From positions 903,715-967,714 of the forward strand of contig KN805370.1 in the NCBI GenBank assembly GCA_000818945.1: a stretch of 64,000 nucleotides of DNA, given 5' to 3'. Shown here in pieces: positions 41,601-50,033 of this stretch. Position 1 is the first letter of the stretch. Every line of letters starts with the position of its first letter. The notes under the pieces are model-generated. The model did not search any database. It had not been told where the DNA came from and saw nothing but the letters and a program-made list of their open reading frames with translations. Made by a program: the position numbers and the translations under genes. Source of the stretch: Schizochytrium sp. CCTCC M209059 (lineage: Eukaryota > Sar > Bigyra > Thraustochytrida > Thraustochytriidae).

Positions 41601-44600
41601 CGGGACGATCTCCTTACAGGAGAAGGAGATCTGTTGAATGACCTTCTCGTGCGTGACGCTCCGTCGCGTGGCGAGGGTCTTGACAGCGACATTGTCGGAG
41701 CCTCAAGGGTCGTTTTCTACCCCAGAGAAGAAGAAGATGACGACGAGGTCGAGGTCGAGGGTGTACAGGACTCCCATAACCCGGGCGGACACCAGCAAAG
41801 CCAGTCGAGTCATCGCCGACGGCGCCGGCGCAAGCAGCAGTCCCAGCAAGGTAACATCGTCTCTCTTGAGGACCTTGACGAACTCGACGCAGTTGAAAGT
41901 GGGCAGGATCTTGCCAATCGGGCACCTGATGTGTTTGAGTGCATCATGCTCACCCAACGCAATGCACTGCACAGGTACGAGATGAAAGAAATCCTCACCG
42001 TGCAAGTGCTGCAGGCTTCGAATCTTATGTCTGCTGATGCAAACAACTCATCAGATCCCTTTGTGATCGTGAGCTCCCTCGACGGGAAGACCACGGTCGA
42101 AAAGTTCAAGACGCCGGTTATTCGGAAGACACTGAACCCCATTTGGGCCAACAAATCAACATTTCGCTTCGGAGAGGGCAAGGAGCCTCTGTCGCGGCAG
42201 CGCCGCTTGCGTTTTAGTGTGGTGGACTGGGACGCACTTACGTCAAACGACCCCCTTGGCTACGTGACACTTGATGTCAAGGACATCGTTTCTTGGTTCT
42301 CCGCGGGCCACAGCGTGAAGACGGCCCGAGGTGTCGTAAAAAAGACCTTTATGCTCGAAGCGGGACGCGGGGTCTCTGACAAAGAAGTCAAAGGCAGTCT
42401 CACCGTGGAGTTCTCGTACAAGCGATATGCTGCAGCAACAGGGACACCCAAGCAATATCTGCAGCACGTCTTTAGCTTTTACCCGCCTTTGGTCTTGGAA
42501 AACCTGTTGCCACACCCCATTGATATCGCGCTCGAGGTGCTCAAGAAAGACTCCAAGAATGAGGAAGTTGTGAGTCGTCACAAGGTACATCTTGTCAAGG
42601 GTGGACGCGCCCCCTTCCACGAGATGGATGGTGCTCTTCTCGACTACCTCAACCCGAACTGGGTACGCCACCACAGTGCCAGAGCGTCGCATCACCTCAC
42701 GGGCAAACCAGACGGGCGCACGCTTGCGAGTGCTGATGGTTTTATTGCCCAGGTTCGCGTGCGGATGCACACGAGCGAAGGCCCGACTGCCTGGAGCGAT
42801 CCCCTCAATTCGGATTCCCTTGGTGTACCACTCTCGGATCCATCGATGAAAGACAGGCCAGTGTGCAGCGTATCCGCAGAAGTTGAGCGCAAGACGACTC
42901 AAGACGGCGGCGGACGCAGACTGGTCATTTGCGCACCCTTTTGGGCGGTGAACAAGAGCGATCTCATTCTGGATTGGACCATTTCGCTCTCTAGCAAGAA
43001 GAAGAAGTTACAGCAGGGCCGGACCGAAACGCGCGTCTGGGACCACTTGCCGCAGAGCATTGCGCCTTTCTTCGCGCCAGCCATGAAACGCAGCGTGTAT
43101 GGCGAGGCGCGCTCGGCAAACAATCCCGGTGGGCCTCGCTTCACAGCGCCTACGGGAAAGTGTATCATGGACGATGATAGCGACGAGACAAAAGAGTTGC
43201 AGTCCGGTCTGCCCGTGTACGTTCCTCTCTTCGCCAATAAGCTTCCAGGTCCAGAACATTTTCCTGGGTTCGAAGTCATTGTCATGGCTGCGCGAGTCGA
43301 GGGTCTGCACGATATTGCCGAAGCGGTAGCACTCTCCTGTTCGGTGCAAGAGGAGGACGGCTCGCATCTCGGCCATCACTCGTATACAGCAGCTGTTCCG
43401 GGTGGTTCGTCGCGCGAGTGGCCCTTTGGATCTGGCTTCTTGAGCATTGCTGCGCCTGCTTCTCAAGACGCCAAGCCCGTCAGAGGTGATCTTGTTTTCA
43501 AACTCCGTGAAATTAGCGAGAGCTCTGCAACCTCCGCATCTGCGATACTCCAAGCGGCAATGTATGGAGATAATGCCAATGCCAGCAGCGGCAACGACAA
43601 CGGCGGCAACGGAGCGAATCAGCAAAAGGGTAAGGGGAGAGCAGAGTCCTCGAATACCAACTCCACGTCGGCAACCGCATTCGACAGTCTGTACGCCAAG
43701 AACCCGGAGAGTCATCGTGCGCTAGGCGAGGCACAAATCTCGCTTCCTGAGCTCGTCAAAGAGCTCCTGGTGAAGAACGTTATCGAGCGCGAGCTTAAGA
43801 TTGGCGAGGCCAAGGTCGTCGTTCACATGAGCCTCGCAGGAATTCCTGTCGACGAGCGACTGATCTCCTTGTACAGCTCGCTCTCATCCATGGTGGGAAC
43901 TTCTGCATTTCGTCGGGACATTGGCGTCTCGCTGATGCCGTTGTATGGAACGTACTCGCGGACGTCGCTCCTCACGATTGGACCCAAGTACCGCATCGCA
44001 AATGTCACCGACGAGCCACTGCTAGTGAAGCAGGGAGGCTGCCCAGACTCCACTGCAATCCTGCTGAAACCTCGCGATCCCGCCCTACACAGCAATCCAA
44101 ATGACCTCTCGGACGTGAAGGTATTTTGCTTCCACTATCAATTGACGCCGGGCACTCGTTTTCAGGTGCGCGACGATCCATCGCGCAAGGTGTACACCGC
44201 TGCGGAATACATTCAGGTGCGCCTTGCAATCCCCGATGGCATTTGGTCAGAGCCGATTGGTCTGGACGGCCTCGACGACTTTGCACTTCAGTTGCGGGCG
44301 GGACCTGAGCGAAAACGCGCAGCCCGGGTTTGGGTCGACGATAATGAATCGCTCCCGTCGAAAATGCTCATCTTCCGCACTCTCGATGTGGATGAAGTAG
44401 ACCACACGATCCGGAACAAGATGCCGGACAGGTCCTTTGAGGTTATTCAAATCCCTTCGCGCAGCGTGGGACTCAAGGCCGCGGTCATGCGGTGCTTTAA
44501 GCCTTTGCCGGGAGCAAGCAAGCTTTTACGGCAGGGATTCCCACCCGATGTGGTAAAGCCCGGCGAAGAGCTCTCTCTACCCCTTGATCGGGCACCCGAA

Positions 44601-46079
44601 GAAGGATTGCGTACGCACATTCTCATCATCCCGCTTCGCGAAGACGGCTCGCGCGATTTGGACTTTGCCAAAACAATTCGCTACAAGCCCGGACTCGTGC
44701 TCGCCTTTCCGCAACGCGAGGGGGAAGATCTTGCACTCACAGTGCGCAGATTTGGTCTCCGGTCAAGCGTCGTTATCTCCGAGATGACCAGTCGAGCTCG
44801 GAAAAAGGCAGCCGAGGCAGAGGGCGAGAGTTTGACGCAGTTTGTCAAAGATCTCACGCCAAAGAGGCCCTCATACGAGTTTCTGATGGAGCTTAGCAGT
44901 ACCGGGCTCTCTCTCTTTAATAGCAAGCGCGGGCTTGAGGTTCTCTACGTGTGTGCGCAGCGTGTCCATCTCGAGGGTGCTCTGGAGTATCTTGAAGAGT
45001 ATGGTTCGTCGGTGCGTTCTCAGCTCACGTTGGAGTTTGCAGTGGGTCACTTTCAAATTGACTCCTCCCAGGTACAGGCCAAGTACCCGGTGATGATGTT
45101 TGCTCGTGAGCCCAAGGCAAAAGCGGTGCGCGAAAGAGAAGGCGAGCCGATCTTGTGCGCTGTGTCTGAGCTGGCAACGGAGCGGACATTGCTGCTATCG
45201 AAGCGGCAACGATACAACCGGGCCATCAACGATTATATCCGAATTCAGATGGCGTATGAATCTGGTGGTGCTTCATCCTCGTTTGACATTGTCAAGCTGG
45301 CGACTCTCTCCATGCACAAGGTGGAGGTCAAGATTGACTCAATCCTCCTTGCTGGAGTCTTTCAGGTCATCGATCCTCTCCTGATGGGAACTTCGAGCGA
45401 GGGTGGGTCGATCGAGGGTGAGGGCGCGGTGCTTGGCAGCGAGTCTGAAACTTCCTCCTGGGGCGAGATTGCCATGTTCATGGACATGATGACGGGCAAC
45501 GTGACCATCCCTGCTCAAGACACAATCTTTTGTGAACGTATTCGCGTATCTCCAACTGCGTTTATTACGTCGGTGAACCTTGGATCATCTTCGGAGCTGG
45601 AGGATACCCTTCGGCAATTTGGAATCCCAATGGCGTTCTATGGCATCATCAAGCGGTTCTCGCGCCTGGAGAATTTCAGTTTCGATCTCTCGCACGAGTA
45701 CGAGGATGCAATTACGTCGTACAAGTTTCAGTCCCGCTACATTGCAAAGATCACGCGCGCCGTGCTTACGCAAATGCACGAATACTTTCTTAATAAGGGC
45801 AAACAGTTGGTGCCGTTTCTGCATGCCAAGCACGACCACGAGAAGATCCGAGAGCCGCTCGTGCCGTCGGGTGGTGTGCTTGTGCACTATGGACCTGGGC
45901 CGAAACCAAGTATTATCGAATCTGAGCGCGAAAAGGCAGCCTTCGAGGTTCTGGAGCGTAGCTTCCTCAAGTACCTGGAACGCAAACGCAAGGGCTTTCC
46001 CGCGGAAATGCGTCCGCAGCAGGACGATCAAAACAATAAAGCAAGCAAGAAACACTGCTTTGGATGCGGTAGCGCATGA
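32640..46079 (+). CDS. Giant VPS13-like bridge lipid-transfer protein with EF-hands and C2 domains
   Basis: One uninterrupted frame of 4479 residues. The N-terminus (MSSLVGSLIQRVLTKYLSEY, then ISVTIDTLKIVIEE) is a divergent chorein domain that forms the lipid-entry end of VPS13 proteins at membrane contacts. EF-hand pair 1 is near residues 542-588 (DKDKSGDVDVVE, DTNLDGSIDFEE). A C2 domain follows at about 1198-1297 (VQVVSARGLRAADFNGKSDP). An EF-hand of a second pair is near 2584 (DEDDSGEISCIE), and a second C2 domain lies at about 3118-3215 (VQVLQASNLMSADANNSSDP). The VPS13 adaptor-binding/SHR region spans about 3450-3900. The C-terminal VPS13 block (about 4270-4390) contains IPMAFYGIIKRFSRLENF. 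Linkers are acidic or poly-Gln. The last four residues, CGSA, preceded by KKHCFG, resemble a CaaX lipidation box. Ca2+-responsive lipid transport is inference from the domains. Confidence 0.9.
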   Translation: MSSLVGSLIQRVLTKYLSEYFTYGKLEVKGIGEYHLVDLELRPEIVPANLAVKVRTCSLHAMHIKVHPLELFSLSASYAISVTIDTLKIVIEERPEEEWDERAEFEALKATKLALIQQIRDEALQSIETKLASLDGNLVPQTSESSLMGLVKNLAVRFAGNFELEVKDVEVAYHFEGADRSGHVGLKVQGFRLENTSLSPRVEIARNNANAKNVNARGDRVGDDADLSPVAQEDPGIADDDVYVAGILVEPVQGATERIVKKQIRIEGVEVYLQRNEKAGVPTRSKLVNRFNMESVLAVNLASDPRPTLGIVELRVSHVAVAVSPHDLAALTYLGDSLTHQVRWKLWCSERFGKLVQTGITTQEQAECFKVYEKMFEKGKQDVGPRTRAPKKAAPAASGIDSLLADMSWIHKCELRSHPESIRTILNSVASIVAKREKEKIHEQIKRGQKPSITTRISGTASSWIGWATGSNDASSKTDDGTSSVDTSSVAGSAPRIKTEDEIRNMAKSAQELSSALGISSDADNDAKKIRKHRRKIFDSMDKDKSGDVDVVELQVGLAMAGTTLSPKKVHELISTFDTNLDGSIDFEEFCTMCDLAPGRLGSSSKTANGTESQSKPDVLALSLTVQGFEAVIFADEPHKCRAENKPPPLRIVAALNEICTAVAVEGAMNPMVGMRSINAGVRKIAVDLYDGHDKLALLAPKAFATRMINTVQAGRQSIKDENAETEVEDDMDLAESRFFVRVLALKLSENDVAPTLSPYCSLYYLDEFEDTLDEQTTALVDGASCGKPDETGFSEYNFRSQSPVIPPLDFIVGHGRTERKAHVQIQVRQRQDNSSWVRRMVRRNLSSVDPVESDLVLCALDVRLPVRAIAKDEFSRIGTQMYRDFEEWYELPGGFGKVLLRVECAPSGPATVRAPTLPLSTPKSTALSTLFEFEAKLNQSVMYFDVAAGVTVPKFYINLHPELLPWTDKLSGAFSADNLAKHAWTPSAAGGASDEAHPVWRCEKVLLDVGLTEMRGIDTKMARIVSTRLVCGAEKLGVEGMLANENLLTLGETQNLFQLEFLRPQAQIELAFELGGKRTIKIEGLTLHRVLEDVRKGRKSLLFWCNTNEAGVRVRVSIDVSSPDFVIEDDGDAAEADINKENTAESMEPSIAMPPSWQKQGQLAQDPPQAEWAKWVQADPFGLMTFPPLLQQNIAYLNVQVVSARGLRAADFNGKSDPYCVLTCQAQESRTHVVPKTLTPSWEDKPQTSQFRFGPLPGSSLDPSSYETLDLRVMDEDFGGEWTHDLLGVAHVPLHDLYDQVVRAPNEQQQQQHQQQQENASTSASEHISSRPSSKRYSQRPASQAEINPERSVTMWIPLHMQDSAAQSGTAQNSDEPDGAVQVRIWLEPCGESRRPQSVIPVALDMTMLMEVAMPAIRIPRNHELNASRKTIEISLGRPGMSMRVNNGASNSLVESLRIHVDHRETLRSLQGGAARLQHHTSSATNAARSRPGMPKRRSTSQGLPDPDTESGFFSVAERPQQSDIPELAPTASVSTNLDDFHSIATAGDEDNAGDSEGELSAPRRLKSAESEGPRVRKVQKSVMADLDFALGFYVDAFEVRIGFTHSRQGARDFLRLAADEFSIDAMYSLYDCGLPLIKLSMQAKKFEVEDKWQSHPIIGDHLVDVYEEMESELTDMERRRLRKARQRRSLPQFRLSLIYQRNAVAEDQRQELGTNPVPSLLFGIDLEGMYVLITPLIDFSTKLASAFGLLNDDDGLQQPEVVTEIQEASENAEESKDKEAKQDEAKAKAKADTQAQSGPTQTTAPGSVLPVSKVRVLLRTSNIELHLMQRQTLCLETRRRLHKFPPKAMIFRVGSEIKYTAIARPFDKDSRALPGSEMLKIRTTCDARIAPTKIARNCFQKLPEDIYSGDNVILEPFTFNLTMKTNSIDTARDLRLARRLQGFGDSEKSDADAELDSFFNTSSGSHFELPEEDPPRLDSSKNQEESGSIGQIRDLRAEDIWGVDSHTVMAQQKMRDELQRAKESHFTTVRIFEIRLDGLEARLDTGDVNFIFAVVNKQSEMYANLFPPPKTGKDSGDGAPRNHVESTVSRRESAARSEHANSMLSTNASDSGLSLDDDGYAGVSPAKQQQHMRVLTAADIQLMGKIKSNLLHDQDDDILTQNSGDTDEGITVGDPGVDDLGTSLEGGKEMVEKEREARQPGTYETRDFEALNSGSEPRLFRAEDAAPNPRPKKTDGNQALLPGWLLAGMVPMLVMCSDTEAFRRRLPGDIPGHWNTERDAEVLGHLSSEASRGAVTELVFNQVNVYVNQLMLGIGNNIDGYPTPFLRLSLAQFNLIGCSRTLFTDDMQIRGYISTTSTYYNSFVRAWEPVIEPWSLLLQGEHSNSTSARLFQAIAPRRLNVNITDAFLNSMTSFLGSLGPTYSPLDDERLHGMYTPNWVVNETGHALELWPVNKPGSQMRSLEPRLLEYRGQKQIYHAETSEALRLHLHDTTRIRAKMAELLNHMRENKRRLVFKTVKYLRNAARRHREARENDPNRNLEAEKEKRASFMKKFAQDDVKDNEEQEEQEEDLRKDLTELFRFMDEDDSGEISCIELQNALSHYGEPISVEEVLYSIGEMDDEGVENVDAAETGIDLGEFLDFFMPSLLESSSKPAPGLDVHAIGFRVIDLEGKGNHASSSTEGVGDDEASSASAGDQVVAVPLPDQIGIAPSENAGQFMLQTAAVVALGHHETKNALRGRGKEESSSSSEIDRTNAGSGNKTSELNGNDDDDDGDSDDEDLAPAQTPEDEEKEREERRRSKHLTAFQLKGKSQERGYSFHDRNMRALSVVANVQKIGRSSAGDVLFLETPIRVENRTIVPFRVNFVCHGPDGGILYEDAMFTLSPGDEQSIPLKYLYARQIGNLHGGDCGFSVSPLMDRGAQQRIWLNKRGERAQQEKRTRGRTLSVDSTHSNQTADSAYDDWTDSGVLVALEGGQGLRVRQPFRARDDLLTGEGDLLNDLLVRDAPSRGEGLDSDIVGASRVVFYPREEEDDDEVEVEGVQDSHNPGGHQQSQSSHRRRRRRKQQSQQGNIVSLEDLDELDAVESGQDLANRAPDVFECIMLTQRNALHRYEMKEILTVQVLQASNLMSADANNSSDPFVIVSSLDGKTTVEKFKTPVIRKTLNPIWANKSTFRFGEGKEPLSRQRRLRFSVVDWDALTSNDPLGYVTLDVKDIVSWFSAGHSVKTARGVVKKTFMLEAGRGVSDKEVKGSLTVEFSYKRYAAATGTPKQYLQHVFSFYPPLVLENLLPHPIDIALEVLKKDSKNEEVVSRHKVHLVKGGRAPFHEMDGALLDYLNPNWVRHHSARASHHLTGKPDGRTLASADGFIAQVRVRMHTSEGPTAWSDPLNSDSLGVPLSDPSMKDRPVCSVSAEVERKTTQDGGGRRLVICAPFWAVNKSDLILDWTISLSSKKKKLQQGRTETRVWDHLPQSIAPFFAPAMKRSVYGEARSANNPGGPRFTAPTGKCIMDDDSDETKELQSGLPVYVPLFANKLPGPEHFPGFEVIVMAARVEGLHDIAEAVALSCSVQEEDGSHLGHHSYTAAVPGGSSREWPFGSGFLSIAAPASQDAKPVRGDLVFKLREISESSATSASAILQAAMYGDNANASSGNDNGGNGANQQKGKGRAESSNTNSTSATAFDSLYAKNPESHRALGEAQISLPELVKELLVKNVIERELKIGEAKVVVHMSLAGIPVDERLISLYSSLSSMVGTSAFRRDIGVSLMPLYGTYSRTSLLTIGPKYRIANVTDEPLLVKQGGCPDSTAILLKPRDPALHSNPNDLSDVKVFCFHYQLTPGTRFQVRDDPSRKVYTAAEYIQVRLAIPDGIWSEPIGLDGLDDFALQLRAGPERKRAARVWVDDNESLPSKMLIFRTLDVDEVDHTIRNKMPDRSFEVIQIPSRSVGLKAAVMRCFKPLPGASKLLRQGFPPDVVKPGEELSLPLDRAPEEGLRTHILIIPLREDGSRDLDFAKTIRYKPGLVLAFPQREGEDLALTVRRFGLRSSVVISEMTSRARKKAAEAEGESLTQFVKDLTPKRPSYEFLMELSSTGLSLFNSKRGLEVLYVCAQRVHLEGALEYLEEYGSSVRSQLTLEFAVGHFQIDSSQVQAKYPVMMFAREPKAKAVREREGEPILCAVSELATERTLLLSKRQRYNRAINDYIRIQMAYESGGASSSFDIVKLATLSMHKVEVKIDSILLAGVFQVIDPLLMGTSSEGGSIEGEGAVLGSESETSSWGEIAMFMDMMTGNVTIPAQDTIFCERIRVSPTAFITSVNLGSSSELEDTLRQFGIPMAFYGIIKRFSRLENFSFDLSHEYEDAITSYKFQSRYIAKITRAVLTQMHEYFLNKGKQLVPFLHAKHDHEKIREPLVPSGGVLVHYGPGPKPSIIESEREKAAFEVLERSFLKYLERKRKGFPAEMRPQQDDQNNKASKKHCFGCGSA

Positions 46080-46272
46080 GAGCCATGCCCCACCAACCTT
46101 TGGTGACACTTTTTCGTGCTCGACACGCCAAGCCGAAGCCATGAACTTCTTTTATTGCACGAACAAGCAAGATGGACGGGCGCTGGCGATAGCACAAAAC
46201 AAAAACAAAATTATATGGGTGTGTCCATTTCGGATCTTGTATTTTGGTTCACATGCCTTCGAAGATGATAAG
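46080..46272. other. Convergent 3' spacer, VPS13-like / UTP14
   Basis: 193 bp between the stop codons of two facing genes. No further signal is recognised. Confidence 0.4.
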
Positions 46273-48775
46273 CTACTCCCTTTCTTTTTGGTCAGACTTT
46301 GAGATCGGGTCGATGATGGCACCAGCGCGCGTAATGACTTCAGGCTTGATGGACTTGTTGAAGATGTACGCTGTATTAAAGTCGCTGCCCAGAGGGTTGC
46401 GAAGGCTCGCTTCGTATTCCTCGCGACTGGTAAAGGGGTAAGGCACGTCGGATACGAGATACTTGGTAACCTTTTTGTTGCGCTTTTCGGAAAGAAGCAC
46501 GTGCTTGGGGCCAGCGCGCTGCTTCTTCGCCGCAACTTGCACGCGCGAGGGCTGCGGGGCTGCACGGGCCCTCTTCTTGCGAGGCACAATGTCCGAGCCG
46601 GCCCACGAGCCCCATCCAGCCTTGTCGAACATGGTCTCCTCTTTTGACATTTTCGACTTTTCGGCACGCCGAGTTTCTTCCTCCTTTTCATCCTCAAAAT
46701 CTTGGGCGAGCGTTGCGGTTCCTGCAAACGCGCGTCGAATAAGCTCTCCTTGCTGCTTGCGTTTCGCCTTCTCGACCTTGTCTCGTTTCCCCGCGCGCGC
46801 ATCTCCTGTGAGGGATTTGGTCACATTCACCTTGACATCGGGAATACCTTGAGCAGCGTCCCCTCCAGCCTGCTTCTTTTGGGTTTTTGACTTGGATGAC
46901 GCGGCGCGGGTTGTGGTGGTCGTCTCCTTATCAATCCAGGGGTTTGCCTCGGCCTTATCATCTTCTTCAGCAGGCTTGGCGGCCTCTTTGGTCCGTCGCG
47001 ACGAAGGAGCTGCCTTGGCTGCGCTGAGATTCGTGCGTGCGGGCGAGGACGATGACGGTGCCTCGGCAGCAGCAGCAGCAGCAGTAGATGAAGAAAGGTT
47101 CTTGCCTCGGTGCGCCTTTTCCATACTCTTGCCTGCCGGCTCGCTTTCTTCTTTCGGCACTGTCACGGTTTCGAACTCGGGCATATCAAAAAGCTGACGA
47201 CGGGATTTTTGTTTGTGCTTCTTGCTTTCCTCGGAGCCAGTACCTGGCACAGCAGTGACGCCAAGATCGGCATCGTCAGCGGGCGCGTTGGCGCCAATGT
47301 CAAGCCCTGCGTTCATACGTGCGTTCACACTAGCTCGCATTGGCAGTCCTGCAGTTGCCGCAGCGGAAGGTTTGGTAGAAGCATCTGTCTCGCCGGAGGA
47401 GGGACCGGCAGGCTTGCCTTTAGCAACAACATCAAAGCGCTTGCGACCGGTAAAAGCGGCAGCGGTGGTCTGCCCGTTAGATAGCACGTCAGCCTCATCC
47501 GTGGTGATGGTTCCTTCTTTAATCGCAGAAAGGAGCCTGGAGGCACTCTTCTTTGCTTCCTCCTGCTCACGCTCGAGGCCGTTTTGCATAAATCGGAGAC
47601 CAAAGATGCCCTTGGCACGCTTTCCGTCATCGGCCGTGTCCCGCGCATCAGCATCAATCTGATCCACAAGAAGCCCAGCCTTGCGCTGGAGCATTTCATC
47701 GGCTCCGCGCAGCGCATTGGCGGCGTCATCTTCGTCGTCGTCACTTTCGCTCGCGTCGCTCTCATTATTCATCGTACGCATGCGGTGTCTGAGGTTACGT
47801 TCTGTTTCAAGCTGCTCGCGGACAATCGCCTGTGTGTAGTCCTTGCGAGAGCCCCCGTGTTTAAGAAGGCCGCGAATGAACTTTGACGTGTTCTTATGAC
47901 GGAGAGTCATGCGCTCCTTGGCGCGCTCGAGTGCCGCACGCTCCTCCATCTCCCTCACAGCTTCTGGGTCAACCTTGCGAAGGCGCTCCATTTCCTTTTC
48001 CTGATCACGTGCCTCGCGGCGCTTTTTCAGGCGCCGATAGGCCTTGGACTTGATCTTATTGGCGCGCCTGGCTTTTTGCTCGCTGTAAAACATGAGGGCC
48101 TTGAGCTTTGCGAGTTCCTTTTGGCGCTCTCGCATTTGCTCTGGATCAGCCGCGCGGACTTCGAGCATGTACTTTTCTTCGTCTTCCCTCGCGCGGTTTT
48201 CATCAGCAAGACCACTGGCTTGGAGAGCCTCTTCCACTTCCTTTTCCAAGTCGTTGCTGGCGCTGAAACCGTCTACAACCTGTGCGCTGGAGTCTCGAAC
48301 GCGAGACGGTTCATTGAGAGGATACGACATGGAGGTAGCGCGCCTGTGCTCGGTGATCGTCGGTGTCCACTTAGATACCTCTTCAGAGGCTCGCTCGTAG
48401 CCGACCTGACGCTCTGCGCGCGCCTCGAGGTGTTTCTTTTTGGTCCCAAGGACAAGGTTTGCTTCTTGGACTTGTTCAATGCGGCGCTTGACGCCGCCCA
48501 AATCCTTGCGCTCGTTGCCAAGAGATCTGACCATGTCTGCCATGCTGAGCTTTTTCTTTTGGCTCGCATTAAATTCGCCCTCGGTGCGCGCCGCTTCGTT
48601 GGCGGCTGCAATAGCGCGTTTCACCTTGCCCTTTCTTCCGGCATCTTCCGCCATTCCAGTGACGAGGTCCATCAATCGGCTTGTCTTGGTTTCTTTGATC
48701 TCATCCTCGTCCTCGTCCTCATCCTCATTCTCGTTGTCATCTTCTTCATCTTCATCTTCATCATCTTCGTCATCG

Positions 48776-48808
<33 letters not shown>

Positions 48809-49404
48809 CCATCTTCTTCTTCTTCTTCTTCTTCTTCTTCTTCTTCGGCACTCTCCTCTTCCTCTTCTTCGTCTTGGTGCTCGTCTTCGTCCTCCTCATC
48901 ATAATCCTCGCCACCAAGAAGTTCCCGTGCAAGACGTTTGGCCTTATCAGACATTGCATTGTCCTTGGTCTTCTTCTTCTTCTTGGCCACGATAGACTGA
49001 CGTTTAGCAGACGGAACCTCGGTCTCGCTTTCTGCGGCGTCGCTATCGTTCATGAGATCGAGGAGAGTGGGCTCATCGTCCCTGCCCGCGAGTTCGTCGT
49101 CATCGGGCTTGTCGCGCTGGGCAAAGATGTCTCCAAATTGTCTTTCGTCCTCCGAGTCAAAAGCGCCATCGGAGCTAATCTCCTCGTCATCCTCGTCGCG
49201 CACAATTGTGCTGTACTTTTGCAACCGCTTCTCGTGGTCCTCCTCCGCGTCGTCATTGGCCTCGCTCCCGCGTCGCCGCCGCCTGGTCGAGTCCTGGCCT
49301 CCTCGCCGCGACGGTCTCTGGGCCTGTTGTTTTCTCGCCATGACGCCACCGCCTCCTCCTTGCTCGCGCTCTCCGCCAAAGAGAACTCGTGCCAAAGACG
49401 TCAA
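46273..49404 (-). CDS. UTP14: UTP14, U3 snoRNP / SSU-processome protein
   Basis: Up to 1043 residues. UTP14 activates the helicase Dhr1 in 18S rRNA maturation in the nucleolus. Family segments are EEISSDGAFDSEDERQFGDI near the N-terminus, KWTPTITEHRRATSMSYPLN, the long helix KLKALMFYSEQKARRANKIK to KAYRRLKKRREARDQEKEME, MTLRHKNTSKFIRGLLKHGG, and the C-terminal WGSWAGSD, KVTKYLVSDVPYPFTSREEYE and LGSDFNTAYIFNKSIKPEVI. A long run of Asp/Glu (+ strand about 48690-48900), coded by CAT/TTC microsatellites, sits in the N-terminal third. The start may be the first Met or the MARKQQAQRPSRR Met 21 codons later. No introns. Confidence 0.95.
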
Positions 49405-50033
49405 GCGCGCTCGTGCTCAAGCCCGCGCAGGTTTTGCACCTGCGTCGCGACGCTTAGCGTGGCGTGACTTGGCGTCGCGCGGCTTGGCTTTTGCTGCTCC
49501 TCGTCTCGCCAGAGTTCGGGTGGGTCCGCAGAATCGGTGGCGGCGGAGGTTCCACGGCCGCGGACCCGGCGCGGCACCAACAAGGAACTAGGAACGCTTT
49601 ACACGTTACATAGGCAGACACTTTTGTAACCTTTGGAAGTTGCGCAACGCATTTTAGTTGCTTCAAAGAAAACGGGTTGCGGAGACTTTCAACCAAACAA
49701 CAAACTGCAGCAGACAGACCAGAAGCGAGGGTGCGACCGCTCGCTCGAGAACGTGGCAGTGGACGGCGAGAGAAACTGGGCTGCGGAGGGAGCAAGAGCG
49801 GGAGGAACAAGTGCGAAAGGCAATTGCTTTCCAACCAGCTTCACGGCTTCACGAAAGAGAGCGAAAGCGCGCTTGCTTGCTGCTCTATTTTCGCGCCTCA
49901 TCTCGCGTTGCAACGCAAGCAAGCAAGCCTTTGCTGCGCAGGAACATACGCGCGGCGATCTCTGTGGCGGTCAACTTTGCGAGCGTGCGCAAGGAAGGTT
50001 TTCATAGCACTTCCTCGTTCTTCGCTTTGCGTA
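49405..50033. other. Divergent spacer between UTP14 and SNIP1-like genes
   Basis: 629 bp containing both presumed promoters. The sequence tggcgtcgcgcggcttggc and similar GC-rich stretches lie on the UTP14 side. There is a short aagcaagcaagc at about 49916-49928. No gene is supported: the frames that continue upstream of 50034 are not protein-like. Confidence 0.45.

Noticed and set aside
47896..49467. 523-residue antisense frame over UTP14
   Set aside because: It is the complement of a highly charged, low-complexity coding region. The hydrophobic IIII/FFFF runs mirror the Asp/Glu runs of UTP14.
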